Part shown: one piece after another, positions 14,994-25,317 of the stretch
Position numbering within the stretch: the stretch's first letter is position 1
How the letters are laid out: each line of letters opens with the position of its first letter
Source of the DNA: Methanomicrobiales archaeon HGW-Methanomicrobiales-6
GTDB lineage: Archaea; Halobacteriota; Methanomicrobia; Methanomicrobiales; Methanoculleaceae
Assembly: GCA_002839575.1 (NCBI GenBank)
Contig: PGYH01000039.1
Coordinates: 1 to 35,631 of the forward strand
DNA: 35,631 nucleotides
Reading direction: 5' to 3'
Translations under genes and position numbers: made by a program
Notes under the pieces: model-generated
What the model saw: only the letters and a program-made list of their open reading frames with translations
Databases searched by the model: none
What the model was told of the DNA's origin: nothing

Positions 14994-15406
14994 AAAAACC
15001 ACCAGACCGTTTATCCCGCCCGGATATTCTCCGGTTTGTCTGTAAAGGTGTCTTTCGTGAGTACTTAAAAGTAGGGGAGCAGCACGGGCTCCAGGGGATC
15101 CGGTTCGCCCGAGGGTATGTGCAACCTCTATTGACGGAGATCCTCCAAGGAGCCCCGGAGTGTTCAGCCATTTTCCAGTCGCAAAAATCGGAAACGGATT
15201 TCCACCGGATATCGCCATTGGGGGAGGGGCTGACGGGGAGGGGGGATGCTCCCCCCTCCCCTGTCTCCAACCCGCTCCTCCTGTGTTCGTGCTCCGGTTC
15301 CAACGAAACTTCGCAAGTCGAAAACGCTACGCGTTTTCTCCTGCTCCTGCCCTTCGGCCAGTCGCATAGGCAAACCCTCATCATCTCCGCCTCAAAACCA
15401 CTACGC
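14994..15406. other. Intergenic region holding repeat copy B
   Basis: This lies between the divergent hydrolase and hisF. The left 100 bases contain the hydrolase promoter. The frame of hisF stays open through the region, but the translation has no homology-like character, so hisF should start at 15407. The middle is a dispersed repeat. Confidence 0.6.
15206..15330 (+). repeat. GC-rich dispersed repeat, copy B
   Basis: It contains the block atatcgccattgggg (from 15209) and a hairpin at 15235-15261 with an 11-bp perfect stem GGGGAGGGGGG/CCCCCCTCCCC and loop ATGCT. That hairpin is identical over 27 bases to the one at 35584-35610. A following block reads ttcgtgctccggttcc and resembles ctcgtgctccgttcc at about 35424-35438. 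Confidence 0.6.
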
Positions 15407-16213
15407 ATGGTTTTGACCAAGCGGATCATCCCCTGTCTTGACCTCAAGGACGGGCGGGTGGTCAAGGGCACGCACTTCGTCGGCCTGCGCGACGCGGGCG
15501 ATCCCGTGGAACTCGCCCAGCGCTACAACGAACAGGGCGCGGACGAGGTGGTCTTCCTCGACATCACCGCCACCAGGGAGGACCGGGGCACCATCATCGA
15601 CGTCGTGCAGCGGGCGGCCGACCAGCTCTTTCTCCCGCTCACCGTCGGCGGCGGCATCCGGACGATCGAGGACATGAAACAGATCCTCCGGGCGGGCGCG
15701 GACAAGGTGAGCATCAACTCGAGCGCCGTCGCCGACCCGAACCTGATCTCGCAGGGCGCCGAGCGATTCGGCACCCAGTGCGTCGTCGTCGCCGTCGATG
15801 TCCGGCGCAACTACGAGACGGCACCGGGAAAAACGCCGATCACCCTCCCCGACGGCCAGGAGTGCTGGTACGAGGTCGTGACCCACGGCGGAAGCCGGGG
15901 GACGGGGCTTGACGCCGTCGCCTGGGCGAGAGAGGCGGAGGAGCGCGGGGCGGGCGAGATCCTGCTCACCAGCATGGAGGCCGACGGGACGAAGGAGGGG
16001 TTCGATATCCCGATCACGAGAGCGGTCTCGGAGACGGTCGGCATCCCGGTGGTCGCGAGCGGCGGCGTGGGGACGCTCGAGCACTTCTACGGGGGGTTTA
16101 CAGATGGGAAGGCCGACGCCTGCCTCGCGGCAAGCGTCTTCCACTACGGCGAGTTCACCGTCCGCCAGGTGAAGGAGTATCTGGCAGGGCGGGGTATCCC
16201 GGTACGGCTGTAA
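15407..16213 (+). CDS. hisF: Imidazole glycerol phosphate synthase, cyclase subunit
   Basis: HisF uses ammonia from HisH to turn PRFAR into imidazole glycerol phosphate and AICAR in histidine synthesis. The 268-residue TIM barrel shows the catalytic aspartates in [14 protein letters not shown] and V-V-V-A-V-D-V-R-R. It also has the phosphate-binding loops T-V-G-G-G-I-R-T and V-A-S-G-G-V-G-T, and I-N-S-S-A-V. Length and motifs are normal. The ATG at 15407 gives the standard start ([12 protein letters not shown]). No other his gene is nearby. Its last 59 bases overlap the end of pheT on the other strand. Confidence 0.95.
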   Translation: MVLTKRIIPCLDLKDGRVVKGTHFVGLRDAGDPVELAQRYNEQGADEVVFLDITATREDRGTIIDVVQRAADQLFLPLTVGGGIRTIEDMKQILRAGADKVSINSSAVADPNLISQGAERFGTQCVVVAVDVRRNYETAPGKTPITLPDGQECWYEVVTHGGSRGTGLDAVAWAREAEERGAGEILLTSMEADGTKEGFDIPITRAVSETVGIPVVASGGVGTLEHFYGGFTDGKADACLAASVFHYGEFTVRQVKEYLAGRGIPVRL

Positions 16214-17810
16214 GGTCGAGCGCGAACGCCGCGACCGAATGCTCGAGGTCGAACGCCCCGAGAACGGCGGGGTGAACCTCCCCGAAGACCCCGACTATTT
16301 TCCCGTTGACGACGATATCCCCGCGGCGACCGTCGAGGAACGCCGGATCGGCCGATTCCGTGACGGTATAGGGGAGCGAGAGTTCCCGGCAGAGGACGTC
16401 CGCCGCCGCGTATGCCTCCGAGAAGTCGGCCGCCGGGTGGATGCTGACCGCCGCCGCTTTCTGGGAGGTGATGCAGTCCACGACCACGTCGCCCACCGCA
16501 AAGAGCCTCTGCGGGAGTTCGCGGTGCTTGTTCGCCTGGAGCATCTCCATCAGCAGGGGGAGGAGATCGGTTCTGACCACCGTCTGCTCCTCGCTGATCG
16601 GGTGGAGCAGCCGCAGGGTTCCGGGCGCGGGCTCCCGCTGCATGTTCGCATACAGCACCCGGTCGTTTGAGAGGGTGAACGGGATCGCCTCGAGGTACCC
16701 AAGACCGGTCATCACCGACCGGACCGCTCCCGTGATGGCACTGATCGGGTGCTCCTGTGCGACCGTGGAGGTCGCCGGGAGGGCGGCATCGAAGTTCTCG
16801 ATGCCGTAGGCGATCGCCACGTCCTCGAAGATATCCCAGTCGTGGAGGATGTCCGAGCGGTAGCAGGGGACGAGGATCCGGACCCTTGAAGCGCCGTCGG
16901 GCTCGGCGTCAAAGCGCATCCGGCGAAGGAGCCGCGACATCTCCTCTGCCGTGAGGGGGAGGCCGAGGAGGCGGGAGCACTCCCCGACCGAGACCACCCG
17001 CTCTGCGGGGGCGAGCGTCGGCATCTCCTCGCCCTCGACGGTGACGGTCTCGATCGTCGCCCCGGCCTCGGCGAGCGCCGTGCAGATGATGTTCACCGCC
17101 GTCATCACCGCCTTTCTGTCGGTGCCGGTGCAGTCGAGCAGGATGTTCTTCGTCGCCGCCGTGACCCGCGTCAGCTCGCCGTTGATGATCGGCGGGAAGG
17201 AGAGCACCCGGTTCTCGGCATCGACGATCAGCGGGAACTTATCGAAGTTCTCCACCAGGTGGGCGTAGTCCCGGCCCTTCGGGTGGTCGGCGAGCATCTC
17301 CTCCATCGTCATCTCCCGCTCGAAGTCCAGCGGGACGAAGGAGCGGTTCCGGGGCGAGGCGACGTAGCGGAAGGGAGGTTTGACCGTATCGAGGTCGTGG
17401 ACGCCGATCGCCACCTTGCCCCGCCCGCGCCCGACCGCCCAGTGGAGGGCTTCCTGGAGTGCCATCAGGCTCTCGATCCCCTCTTCGTCGAGGGCGACGT
17501 TCCGGATCACGGCCGAGCCGAGGAACGGCCGGATATCGGCAAGGTTCGGGTCGACCGAGAAGGTGATCCCGGAGGGGCGGACGGTGTAGTTCGGAAGCCC
17601 TTCCTCGATACCGAGGAACCCGCGCATCGCCCGGGCGACACCCTCGGGCGAGTAGAGGTCGGGACGGTTCGGGAAGAACTCGACGTCCACGTGGTCTTCC
17701 TCGATCCTCTCGATGTCGGCCCCGATCATCGGAACGCGGTCGATGATCGTCTGCCGGTCGGTGCCGGCCAGCCGTTCCAGGTACCGGTAAGGTAACGTGA
17801 TTATTGCCAT
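16155..17810 (-). CDS. pheT: Phenylalanyl-tRNA synthetase beta subunit, archaeal type
   Basis: PheT pairs with PheS to charge tRNA-Phe. The 551-residue length is the archaeal/eukaryotic type without the tRNA-binding N-terminal domain of bacterial PheT. It begins [11 protein letters not shown]. The B1-like region is [15 protein letters not shown], a [11 protein letters not shown] segment follows, then the B5 region and the class II-like core ([20 protein letters not shown]). It starts one base after the pheS stop, so the two are cotranscribed and probably coupled. The 3' end overlaps hisF by 59 bases on the opposite strand. Confidence 0.95.
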   Translation of the reverse strand: MAIITLPYRYLERLAGTDRQTIIDRVPMIGADIERIEEDHVDVEFFPNRPDLYSPEGVARAMRGFLGIEEGLPNYTVRPSGITFSVDPNLADIRPFLGSAVIRNVALDEEGIESLMALQEALHWAVGRGRGKVAIGVHDLDTVKPPFRYVASPRNRSFVPLDFEREMTMEEMLADHPKGRDYAHLVENFDKFPLIVDAENRVLSFPPIINGELTRVTAATKNILLDCTGTDRKAVMTAVNIICTALAEAGATIETVTVEGEEMPTLAPAERVVSVGECSRLLGLPLTAEEMSRLLRRMRFDAEPDGASRVRILVPCYRSDILHDWDIFEDVAIAYGIENFDAALPATSTVAQEHPISAITGAVRSVMTGLGYLEAIPFTLSNDRVLYANMQREPAPGTLRLLHPISEEQTVVRTDLLPLLMEMLQANKHRELPQRLFAVGDVVVDCITSQKAAAVSIHPAADFSEAYAAADVLCRELSLPYTVTESADPAFLDGRRGDIVVNGKIVGVFGEVHPAVLGAFDLEHSVAAFALDLTAVPGYPALPDTPSPGGR

Positions 17811-17811
17811 A

Positions 17812-19091
17812 TTACCGCCTCCCGCCGTAGGTGGGCGTATCCCGGACCCACTCGACGTCGCTCCGGTAGAGCTGCCGGAGATCCCGCAGCCCGAGCCGGA
17901 GCATCGCCACCCGGCTGATCCCGAGACCCCACGCGAGCACCGGGTGCTCGATCCCGAAGGGCTCGGTCACCTCCTGGCGGAAGATGCCCGACCCGCCGAG
18001 TTCCACCCAGCCAAGCCCGTCGACGTAGACCTCCGGCTCCACGGAGGGCTCGGTGTAGGGGAAATAGCCTGGCCGGAACCGGACCTTCTCAAAGCCCATC
18101 TTGGCGTAGAACTCCTTTAAGAAACCGAGGAGGTGGCGTAAATTGACGTCTTCGTCCATGACGATCCCCTCGAGCTGTTCGAACTCCGCGAGGTGGGTGG
18201 GATCGATCGCCTCCCGCCGGTAGACCCGGCCGATGCAGAACGCCCTGACCGGCGGCTTCGGGTGCGCGGCGAGGTGCTGGATGGAGAGGCTTGTCGTGTG
18301 CGTCCGGAGCACGCACTGCTCCGCCTTCTCGGCGCTCCAGGTGCCTCCCCATCCGGTCGAGGAGGTTCCACCGCCGTGCTCGTGCATATCGCGGACGCGC
18401 TCGTAGCCCGCCGGGAGCGGCCGGCGCTCGCCGAGGAAGAAGGTGTCCTGCATCTCCCGCGCCGGGTGGTCCTGCGGCTGGAAGAGGGCGTCGAAGTTCC
18501 AGAACGAACTCTGGACGATCCCGCCCGACATCTCCTCGAACCCCATATCGAAGAGGATGCGGCGCATCTCGTCGATGATGCGCTGGTAGGGATGCACCTT
18601 TCCGGGATAGGCGCGCCTCGGGAGTTTCGTGACGTCGTAGCGCCGGAGGGGGAGAGACTTCCACTCACCGGAGAGGATCTGAGCCGGGCGAACGCGGCTT
18701 CGTCGGGGCCCGGGGCGGTCTTACCGGTCTTTGTCACGACCCCGTCACGGATCGCGATCCAGCCTTTTTTGCGCATCCAGCCGATGGCGATCTTTGCGAG
18801 CGGATGGCTCTGGAGATCCCGCATCGGGATTGTCTCCTCAAAACTCTCGAGCAACTGCCGCTCGGGAAGGCCCTTTCCCATGTAGGCCCGTCCCTCTTCT
18901 GTCGGGACGTACCGACGGGCGACGTGTTTTTCCACGTCCACGAGCCCCCGCTCGCCGGCAAGGTTCGCATACTGCACCACCGCCTCCCGGCGGGTATCCA
19001 TCTTCTCCGCAAGCACGGCCGTATCGGCCGTCCCTATCGATCCCAGAACAACCAGGAGCTTTTTTTCGTTCAGCGTCAGTTCCACTCTCAC
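17812..19091 (-). CDS. pheS: Phenylalanyl-tRNA synthetase alpha subunit, apparent frameshift
   Basis: The catalytic subunit is spread over two frames. The first frame (19091 to about 18680) starts [13 protein letters not shown] and gives the winged-helix N-terminal part ending D-E-A-A-F-A-R-L. The second frame resumes at about [10 protein letters not shown] and runs through [12 protein letters not shown]. It then gives class II motif 2 ([12 protein letters not shown]) and motif 3 ([12 protein letters not shown]), down to the stop at 17812. The second frame is closed upstream by a stop at 18721-18723 and has no proper start. The total of 1280 bases is one short of a whole number of codons, so one base is missing, near 18670-18690. 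PheS is essential, so a sequencing error is the most likely cause; a real mutation or recoding is possible. The GTG start overlaps the trpS stop. Confidence 0.85.
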
Positions 19092-20344
19092 ACTTCCTCT
19101 GCAAGGTGCTCGACCGCATCCATCCTATCTCGTAAATCCTTGAGGAACGCATTCACGCGCTCCAGCGTCTCTTTCTTGCACTGCCCGCAGGTGAGTTCGC
19201 CGCTCTCGCACCGGCGGGCGAGATCGGCGAGTTCCACGTCGTCCTCGAGCATGTGGAAGAGGTTCAAGAGGTAGACCGAGCAGGCGTCCGGCTCGCCCCC
19301 GAGACGCTTCTGCTCCTCGAGCGTCATCCGCCCGCCGGTCTTCGCCGCCATGACCTTCTTCCTGACCGACTTTTCGGACTCGTAGAACCCGAACGAACTC
19401 TCGGGCGCGCTGCTCGACATCTTCCCACCCTGGAGCCCGGGCATGAAGATGTGGTAGGTCGACGAGGGGAGGTAGAACCCGAACCCGCCGTGAGCGATCT
19501 CGATCTCGCGGACGGCATCCTCGACCCGGTCCAGCGGAAGGCCCCTGACGTCCACGTGGCCCGCGTACTTCTTCGAGCCGGGGAAAGCCCGATGTACGGC
19601 CTCGAGAGCTGCTTCGGGAGCGTTCTTCGACCGGACGCTGATATGGTCGCCGCGGTCCTCGACCGTGAACTGCCTGAGTTTGTAGGCCACGTCCCGGGTG
19701 AGCCGGAGATGGGGGTCCTGGTCGAGGCCGACCGGGACGATTGTTGGTGCGGGGCCGGCGTCGAGCTGCGGGAAGAGGATGTCGGCCACCTGGGTGATGA
19801 CGCTCATCGCGTGGGAGAGCGAAGTATCGGGCCCGAACCCGTAGATCGCCGTCATCTCGGAGAAGTTCACCTTCGTGGACGCCTCGAACGCGAGATCCTT
19901 CAAGCGGTCGTTCTTGCTCTGGTAGTAGGTCGTGCCCTCAAATCCCAGGGCGTAGAGGGCCTTGAGATACTCCTTCCCGTACTCGCGGCACTTCTCCCAC
20001 GAGATGCCGCGGACCGCGTGCGCCTCCCGGTCGGCGACGGCGACGTAGCCGTTCCCGCCCTGCTGGACGTGCCAGACGACCTCCTTCATGACCATCAGGT
20101 GCCCGAGATGCGGGAGGCCTGAGGGCATGAACCCGGTCAGCACGTGAAACGGGGTTTTGTTCCGGATGGCGTCGGCGACCAGGCTGTAATCCCGGTGCCC
20201 GACGACGATACCCCTGCGCATAAACTGCGGTACCTCGGGAAGCCTTCGTGCGACCTCACCGATCGGCTCGATGCCGAACTCGGCAAAGAGTCTATCCACA
20301 TCGACGGTCTGGTTATTCGACCACGGGTTCATTTCGGAATGCAT
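19088..20344 (-). CDS. trpS: Tryptophanyl-tRNA synthetase, archaeal type
   Basis: The class I synthetase charges tRNA-Trp. The 418-residue protein has an archaeal/eukaryotic N-terminal extension and the HIGH-type motif P-S-G-L-P-H-L-G-H. A segment typical of TrpS, V-P-V-G-L-D-Q-D-P-H-L-R-L-T-R-D, precedes the KMSKS-type motif G-G-K-M-S-S-S. Near the C terminus are C-E-S-G-E-L-T-C-G-Q-C-K-K, which may bind a metal, and a helical tail. The operon order endA-trpS-pheS-pheT suggests transcription from one promoter. The ATG at 20344 lies 10 bases after the endA stop. Confidence 0.95.
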   Translation of the reverse strand: MHSEMNPWSNNQTVDVDRLFAEFGIEPIGEVARRLPEVPQFMRRGIVVGHRDYSLVADAIRNKTPFHVLTGFMPSGLPHLGHLMVMKEVVWHVQQGGNGYVAVADREAHAVRGISWEKCREYGKEYLKALYALGFEGTTYYQSKNDRLKDLAFEASTKVNFSEMTAIYGFGPDTSLSHAMSVITQVADILFPQLDAGPAPTIVPVGLDQDPHLRLTRDVAYKLRQFTVEDRGDHISVRSKNAPEAALEAVHRAFPGSKKYAGHVDVRGLPLDRVEDAVREIEIAHGGFGFYLPSSTYHIFMPGLQGGKMSSSAPESSFGFYESEKSVRKKVMAAKTGGRMTLEEQKRLGGEPDACSVYLLNLFHMLEDDVELADLARRCESGELTCGQCKKETLERVNAFLKDLRDRMDAVEHLAEEV

Positions 20345-20354
20345 GTGCTGTCGC

Positions 20355-21365
20355 TCACAGTTTTATTCGGGCGAATTCGACGTATCTGATATCGGTGTTA
20401 TATATGCAGGCAAACAACATCTTCTTTTTGACGCTGTGAGCAAGCCTGACCGAGCGGGAGACGGCGCTCATCGGCGTGGAGGTTCCGGACGCAACGGCGT
20501 GGACAAGCATCTCCGAGTGGCTCTTCTTCCCGGAGTAGACGCGAAAATGGTGGCCGAACTTGTACCCTGTTCTCGGGATGTAGCCTTTCTCCCGGAGGTC
20601 TGAGAAGACCCGTTCTTTTTCACGGATCTCAACGTCCTTTCCTGCCGCCGCATCGAGGAACTGCTCTGCACTCATCGGCTCCCCGTCCCGCGTGATTGAG
20701 AGGCAGCGTTTGCGCATGAGATAGATCGACTCGACCGGGCGGAGCAGCAGCCTCTGGGAGTCCAGTCTCTTGCCGTACCAGTCCTCCTCGAGCGAGGTTC
20801 CCGGTGGCAGGTGAGCCAGCGCGTAGGTCCCGAAGAGCGAAGCCTCCATCGGTGCTTCGCACCCAGCTGGCTCCTCGACGGCAGGGAGATCCTGCACCCG
20901 CACCTCGTAGTAGGTCAGCTCGTCCTCGTCGTCCACGACCGCGAGGAGGTACTGCTTGCGCATGTTGACCGCAGCGACCACGTCCTGGCTTAACCGGTCG
21001 AAGTCGACGATGTCGCGCTCGGAAAGAACCCGGATCAGGTACCGGGACTTCCCCGCGCCGGGCTTGTGGCCGCGGCGGAAGACGCGGAAGTCCTGCGGGC
21101 CGGGCTGGATCACGTATCCCCGCTCGCGGATGTCGCGGTAGACGAGATACCTGCGGACAAAGTTCGGCTGGCCGGCAAAGAGGCCGAGCAGGGTGTCAAA
21201 GTCGAAATCCCTCACGTCGATCTTGCTCCTTTCCATAAGGTAGAGCGCCTCTTCGGGGGAGAGTCGGAGGCCGGCCCCCTCCAGCCTCCCGTAGCCACCC
21301 TGCTCGTAGAGTGTGCGTCCTTCGCCCTTAAGACGCACCCAGGTTCCGTCGAATGTCGCCAACAC
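20355..21365 (-). CDS. endA: tRNA-splicing endonuclease, two-unit archaeal form
   Basis: EndA cuts introns from pre-tRNA at bulge-helix-bulge sites. At 336 residues this is the two-unit alpha2 type found in many Euryarchaeota. The C-terminal unit keeps the catalytic triad: tyrosine in G-Y-K-F-G-H-H-F-R-V-Y, histidine in H-S-E-M-L-V-H and lysine in S-V-K-K-K-M-L-F-A. The N-terminal unit (about 1-170, R-G-Y-V-I-Q-P-G-P-Q-D-F-R-V-F) keeps the fold but lacks the triad, as expected. The start codon is GTG at 21365. It heads the operon with three synthetase genes. A weak TATA-like attaatg lies about 30 bases upstream. Confidence 0.95.
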   Translation of the reverse strand: MLATFDGTWVRLKGEGRTLYEQGGYGRLEGAGLRLSPEEALYLMERSKIDVRDFDFDTLLGLFAGQPNFVRRYLVYRDIRERGYVIQPGPQDFRVFRRGHKPGAGKSRYLIRVLSERDIVDFDRLSQDVVAAVNMRKQYLLAVVDDEDELTYYEVRVQDLPAVEEPAGCEAPMEASLFGTYALAHLPPGTSLEEDWYGKRLDSQRLLLRPVESIYLMRKRCLSITRDGEPMSAEQFLDAAAGKDVEIREKERVFSDLREKGYIPRTGYKFGHHFRVYSGKKSHSEMLVHAVASGTSTPMSAVSRSVRLAHSVKKKMLFACIYNTDIRYVEFARIKL

Positions 21366-21460
21366 GTGCTAGAGCTATAGGGAGTTCACGTTCATTAATG
21401 GATTGCTGGAGATGAACCACCACGCTTTTTGCATGCCGCATCGCACCAGTGATCGATTCC

Positions 21461-22678
21461 ATGACGAAAGGATACCGAGCTATCTGGCGCCCGGAGATGA
21501 TCCTCGCAGCAATGCTCATCGTGGTGGTGCTGCCGGCAGGGGTCGTCTCTGCGAGCGAGACCTCTCCGGAGGTCGCCTGGAACGTGACGTTCACGCCGGA
21601 GAATATCAGCAAGTTCGATGCCGTTGCGCCGACCGCGGACGGCGGTTTCATTGCTCTCGGCTCCACCCTCACGCAGATGGTCGGGGGCAGGGAAGACCTG
21701 CTGCTCGTAAAGACCGATGGTCAGGGGAACGAAGAATGGACCGTGAGAATACCCGACATGGCACCGGCCTCGGTTGCAGAGACGGGGGACGGGGGGTACA
21801 TCGTCGGCGCCTACACCATGTCCAGAACGGTGGTTGATCAGAGCCTCACATCCCAGGGCACCTCGTTCCTGATCAAGACAGATGCCACCGGAGATGAGGA
21901 GTGGCGACAGGTCCTCCCGGGGGAGAAGGTCTCAACCGTCCGCCCGACCGCCGACGGAGGCTACGCCGTCATCGGGTGGCTCTGGGACCCCCCCGAATCA
22001 GCGAACGATACGACGGCAGTCATCACAAAGACCGACGGTGACGCAACGCCCATCTGGAACCGGACGTTCCCCGGCATCTCCGCAAACGCAGGGTTCGTGA
22101 CTGCTGACGGAGGCTACATTATCGGGGGCACGACATCGCCCTTCAACAACGACATCGGTGACGCCTTCCTCATCCGCCTCGACGCCGACGGCAACACGCT
22201 CTGGCACGAGAATTACCAGGCCCCGGTCGTCTATGACATCGAAGAGACCGATGACGGGCGGTTCGTCTACTCGGGCAACTACTGGTACGGCCTCGTCGAC
22301 AGAGAAGGAGAGGAGGTCTGGCTCAGGAATATGGAGGGGCTCTCCGGGTACGCCGTCGCCCTGCAGCCCGCCGGCGGATACATGATCGCAGGCACGGATC
22401 ACAGGAGTGGGGAAGGCTTCGCCCTCGGGATCGATGCAGATGGGACGGTCCAGTGGAACATGACCTTCCCCGCTACGGGTATCTATGCAGCCAGCAGCGG
22501 CCCCGGTGGCTACACCCTTGCGGGCATCCGGCACCTCTCGCCCGATACCAGCGTTGCATGGCTGGCCGGCCTCGCAGAGACGGCGGAACCGGCCCCAACG
22601 GCGGCACCGGGATTCGGCGCAGTGGTCGCCGGGGCGGCGCTCCTCCTCCTGCTCGCGGGAAGGGAGCGGAGAGGATAA
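21461..22678 (+). CDS. Secreted repeat protein with PGF-CTERM-like anchor
   Basis: The roughly 405-residue protein has a signal peptide (M-I-L-A-A-M-L-I-V-V-V-L-P-A-G-V-V-S-A). About seven repeats of about 45 residues follow, built on T-x-D-G-G-Y/F-I/V-x-x-G and K-T-D-x-x-G-x-x-x-W, a beta-propeller-like pattern common in methanogen surface proteins. The C terminus, P-T-A-A-P-G-F-G-A-V-V-A-G-A-A followed by leucines and R-E-R-R-G, looks like a PGF-CTERM sorting signal, which in archaea is processed by archaeosortase and lipid-linked. ATG 21461 is used; a GTG at 21449 would add four residues. It converges with the PKD protein. Ligand and role are unknown. Confidence 0.8.
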   Translation: MTKGYRAIWRPEMILAAMLIVVVLPAGVVSASETSPEVAWNVTFTPENISKFDAVAPTADGGFIALGSTLTQMVGGREDLLLVKTDGQGNEEWTVRIPDMAPASVAETGDGGYIVGAYTMSRTVVDQSLTSQGTSFLIKTDATGDEEWRQVLPGEKVSTVRPTADGGYAVIGWLWDPPESANDTTAVITKTDGDATPIWNRTFPGISANAGFVTADGGYIIGGTTSPFNNDIGDAFLIRLDADGNTLWHENYQAPVVYDIEETDDGRFVYSGNYWYGLVDREGEEVWLRNMEGLSGYAVALQPAGGYMIAGTDHRSGEGFALGIDADGTVQWNMTFPATGIYAASSGPGGYTLAGIRHLSPDTSVAWLAGLAETAEPAPTAAPGFGAVVAGAALLLLLAGRERRG

Positions 22679-22694
22679 ACCCCTCACTCATTGA

Positions 22695-22702
22695 CATTTT
22701 TT
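22695..22702 (+). terminator. Oligo-T terminator after the PGF-CTERM-like protein
   Basis: Six T residues (22697-22702) lie about 20 bases after the stop and abut the stop codon of the convergent PKD gene. Confidence 0.4.
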
Positions 22703-25317
22703 CAGGCCCCCTCCTTCCGGAAGTAGAGAAGGGCCCCCGCCCCCACGATGATGAGGGCAAGCAGGCCGGGGATGAGGTGCGCATAGGGAAGATCCGGCAC
22801 GGTTCCAGACTGCGGGCCGGTTTCGGCCGCGACCACCTGCGCCGCGCTGGCATCGGGCACTTCGATGAAGAGCGCGTATGGGTTGAAGTGAGAGGCAACG
22901 GCTGTAACACTCCGGATCTCAGGGTGGACGGTGGTCGGAACCTCCTCCCAGGCTTCCATAGACCGGTCGTACCGCTGCACCACGAGCCCGCTGCCGTTGT
23001 AGACGGCATCCCACTGCTCCTCCGTAAAGTTGAACGAGAGAGTCACCGGCGGAGAGAAGGCGGCTCCTTCCGGCCCCGCAAGCCAGGCATACCCGGTAAA
23101 CGCGTATGCGCCAACGCCGGGCACCGCGGGCACGTCGGCTGCATCGAGCGACACAAGGGTCACCGCGCGAAGTGGGTTTCCGGCGGCATCGACCGCCCTG
23201 ACGCCTTCCGCAATCGTGAGGGTCGCAATATCGTCGGCGGAACCGAGCAGGACGACCCGCTCCACGAGGCCAGCCTCTCCGATCTGCAGTCGGCCGGGGC
23301 CAGCGTCATCAGGGATGGTGTTCGGCACCGGAGTTGGCGTCGGGCTGGGTTTCGGCGTGTTCCAGCCCGGATCGACCCATGCAGAGCTACCGCCACCTCC
23401 TCCGCCGCCACCGCCCGACGACTTCTGCGTCGGTTTGGACGTTGGCGTAGGTGTCGGCGTCACGTTGACCGTTGGAGTCGGAGTCGGAGTCGGGGTCGGG
23501 GTCACGTTGACTGTTGGAGTCGGAGTAGGAGTCGGCGTTGGAGTAGGAGTCGGCGTTGGAGTAGGAGTCGGCGTTGGAGTAGGAGTAGGGGAATGAACGG
23601 TTATGTACCCGGGCTCTGCCGCCGTGCTGCTTCCGGCGGCATTCTCTGTGGTCAGGGTGACGTTATAGGCGCCCGCGTTCACGTAGGTGTGCTCCGGGTT
23701 CTGCTCCGAAGAAGTCCCGCCGTCGCCGAAGACCCAGGCCCACGTTTCAGGCTCACCGGCGGAGGTATCCGTGAACCTGACGGTGAGCGGCGCGGTTCCG
23801 TTCCTGGTGTCGGCCGAAAACGAGGCCTCGAGTCGCTCATAGACGGTGATGTAGCCGTACTCCGTGTGCGTCGCGCTGGCTCCCGCGTTGTCACAGGTCA
23901 GGGAGACGTTGTAAACACCGGGACGATCGTAACGGTGACGCGTGTCCCGGTGTGTCGATGTCTCGCCATCACCGAAGTCCCAGAGCCAGGCTGTCGCGTA
24001 GTTCGGGGAATCGCCGTAAAACAAGACTGTGAGGGGCGCAGGCCCCGACAATGGCACCGCCCGGAAGCTGATAACCGGCGGTTCCGGGGGACTTACATGA
24101 ATGAGATCGGTCTTCGTGACGGTGTCGGACCCGAACTCGTTATGCACCGTGAGCGAGACGGTGTAGTTCCCCGGGACCTCGTAGAAGTGCCACATATACT
24201 GCGAGGTCGAGATGTTCCCGTCGCCGAAGTCCCATTCCCAGGCGTCCGGGTCGCCGGCCGACTGGTCGATGAACCGGACGATGAGCACCGCCCCTCCTTC
24301 GGTTGGGTCCGCCGAGAACTCCGCCACCGGAGCCCCTCCGCTGAAGTAGGTGAAGGCGTAGATGTCCGAACCCCCGCCACGGCCGTTCTGCCAGACGACC
24401 CGATCACCGCTGACGGCAGGATAGAGCTGTTCGATCCCGGAAGGAATGACCGGCATCTGCTTATCCTTCCCGAGAGAGAGGTCGCAGATGTAAACGTTCC
24501 AGGTCCCCTCCCGCTTGTCCTCCCAGGCGATGAGGTCTCCGTCGATCGAGGGGGAGACCTGAGCGGCAGGGTCGTCGGTGATCCTCTGCTCTCCGGCGGC
24601 AGGATTGTCGAGATCGAAGAGGTAGATGTCGGGAGCTCCATTCCGGTAGTCCTCCCAGACGATCCGGCTCCCCGATATCGACGGGTAGGTCTGCCGCCAG
24701 TTATCCTGCGTAATCGGCTGCTTATCCCCGTTCCAGATATCGTACAGCCAGATATCTCCATTCCCGGCGCTCTCCTCCCAGACGACATACCTCTCCGAGA
24801 GCGCGGGCTTCCATTCGGTCACCGGCGAGCAGGAGAGGAAGGTCTCGCTGCCGGTCTCGATAGTATAAAGGCAGATATCCGTGCTCCCGCCCCGGGCATC
24901 GTACCAGACAACATGCTCCCCGTGAACGATGGGCATCCACTGGTCGGCCGGGTCGTCGGTGAGCGCCGTCGTCACGCCGGTCGATATCTCGAAGAAGCAG
25001 ATATCCGGGCTCATGTTCCGGTTCTCCTCCCAGACGACGTAATCCCCCGAGACGGACGGGTACCTCTGCCCCGTCCCCTCGCCCGCAACCCTCTGGCCTC
25101 CGCTGCCGGGGCTGCTCGAATAGTAGATCGACTTTCCGTTCCTGCCGTCCTCCCAGACGACCGTGCTCCCGTCGATATCGGGGTGCTCCTGCGATCCTCC
25201 ATCGATACAGATCGAAATTATATCCCCCGGGGCCCTCTCCCCGGCCAGGGCCGGTGATGCCAGCAATCCGATAACAATGACGGTACAGGCAACAATCAGC
25301 GCTTTAGATTCAGCCAT
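22702..25317 (-). CDS. Large surface protein: beta-propeller, three PKD domains, TP-rich linker, membrane anchor
   Basis: The 871-residue protein starts with a signal peptide ([14 protein letters not shown]). Residues about 30-345 hold about seven TolB-like repeats with the pattern Y-P-S-V-S-G-x-x-V-V-W-E-D/E-x-R-N-G and D-I-Y-L-F. Three PKD domains follow (about 350-600), each with W-x-F-G-D-G (W-D-F-G-D-G twice, then W-V-F-G-D-G) and Y-N-V-T/S-L-T. Next come a threonine/proline linker (about 603-665) with T-V-N-V-T insertions, a nine-glycine run, a beta-rich domain (about 700-830) and a C-terminal membrane helix ending F-R-K-E-G-A. ATG 25317 is chosen for the signal peptide. It is probably an S-layer-associated or adhesive protein. 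Unlike its neighbour it has no PGF motif. Confidence 0.85.
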   Translation of the reverse strand: MAESKALIVACTVIVIGLLASPALAGERAPGDIISICIDGGSQEHPDIDGSTVVWEDGRNGKSIYYSSSPGSGGQRVAGEGTGQRYPSVSGDYVVWEENRNMSPDICFFEISTGVTTALTDDPADQWMPIVHGEHVVWYDARGGSTDICLYTIETGSETFLSCSPVTEWKPALSERYVVWEESAGNGDIWLYDIWNGDKQPITQDNWRQTYPSISGSRIVWEDYRNGAPDIYLFDLDNPAAGEQRITDDPAAQVSPSIDGDLIAWEDKREGTWNVYICDLSLGKDKQMPVIPSGIEQLYPAVSGDRVVWQNGRGGGSDIYAFTYFSGGAPVAEFSADPTEGGAVLIVRFIDQSAGDPDAWEWDFGDGNISTSQYMWHFYEVPGNYTVSLTVHNEFGSDTVTKTDLIHVSPPEPPVISFRAVPLSGPAPLTVLFYGDSPNYATAWLWDFGDGETSTHRDTRHRYDRPGVYNVSLTCDNAGASATHTEYGYITVYERLEASFSADTRNGTAPLTVRFTDTSAGEPETWAWVFGDGGTSSEQNPEHTYVNAGAYNVTLTTENAAGSSTAAEPGYITVHSPTPTPTPTPTPTPTPTPTPTPTPTPTVNVTPTPTPTPTPTVNVTPTPTPTSKPTQKSSGGGGGGGGGSSAWVDPGWNTPKPSPTPTPVPNTIPDDAGPGRLQIGEAGLVERVVLLGSADDIATLTIAEGVRAVDAAGNPLRAVTLVSLDAADVPAVPGVGAYAFTGYAWLAGPEGAAFSPPVTLSFNFTEEQWDAVYNGSGLVVQRYDRSMEAWEEVPTTVHPEIRSVTAVASHFNPYALFIEVPDASAAQVVAAETGPQSGTVPDLPYAHLIPGLLALIIVGAGALLYFRKEGA
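23440..23590. repeat. 18-base tandem repeat in the TP-linker coding region
   Basis: The unit ggagtaggagtcggcgtt occurs in three perfect tandem copies at 23522-23575 plus a partial copy. More degenerate copies lie on the left, together with two copies of a gtcacgttgac block. It encodes T-P repeats in the linker of the PKD protein. The 18-base unit keeps the frame, so copy-number change would only lengthen or shorten the linker. Confidence 0.7.

Noticed and set aside
15119-15406. N-terminal extension of hisF through the open frame upstream
   Set aside because: The translation crosses the dispersed repeat and has no HisF character. The conserved start is at 15407.
18660-18700. Programmed frameshifting in pheS
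   Set aside because: No slippery sequence with a downstream structure is visible at the junction, and recoding in pheS is not a known mechanism. A missing base is simpler.
23440-23590. CRISPR-like array
   Set aside because: The repeats are 18 bases, tandem without spacers, and lie inside a coding region for a T-P linker.
22453-25257. 934-residue open frame on the plus strand opposite the PKD protein
   Set aside because: Low-complexity Arg/Gly/Ser translation. The opposite strand encodes a signal peptide, PKD domains and an anchor.
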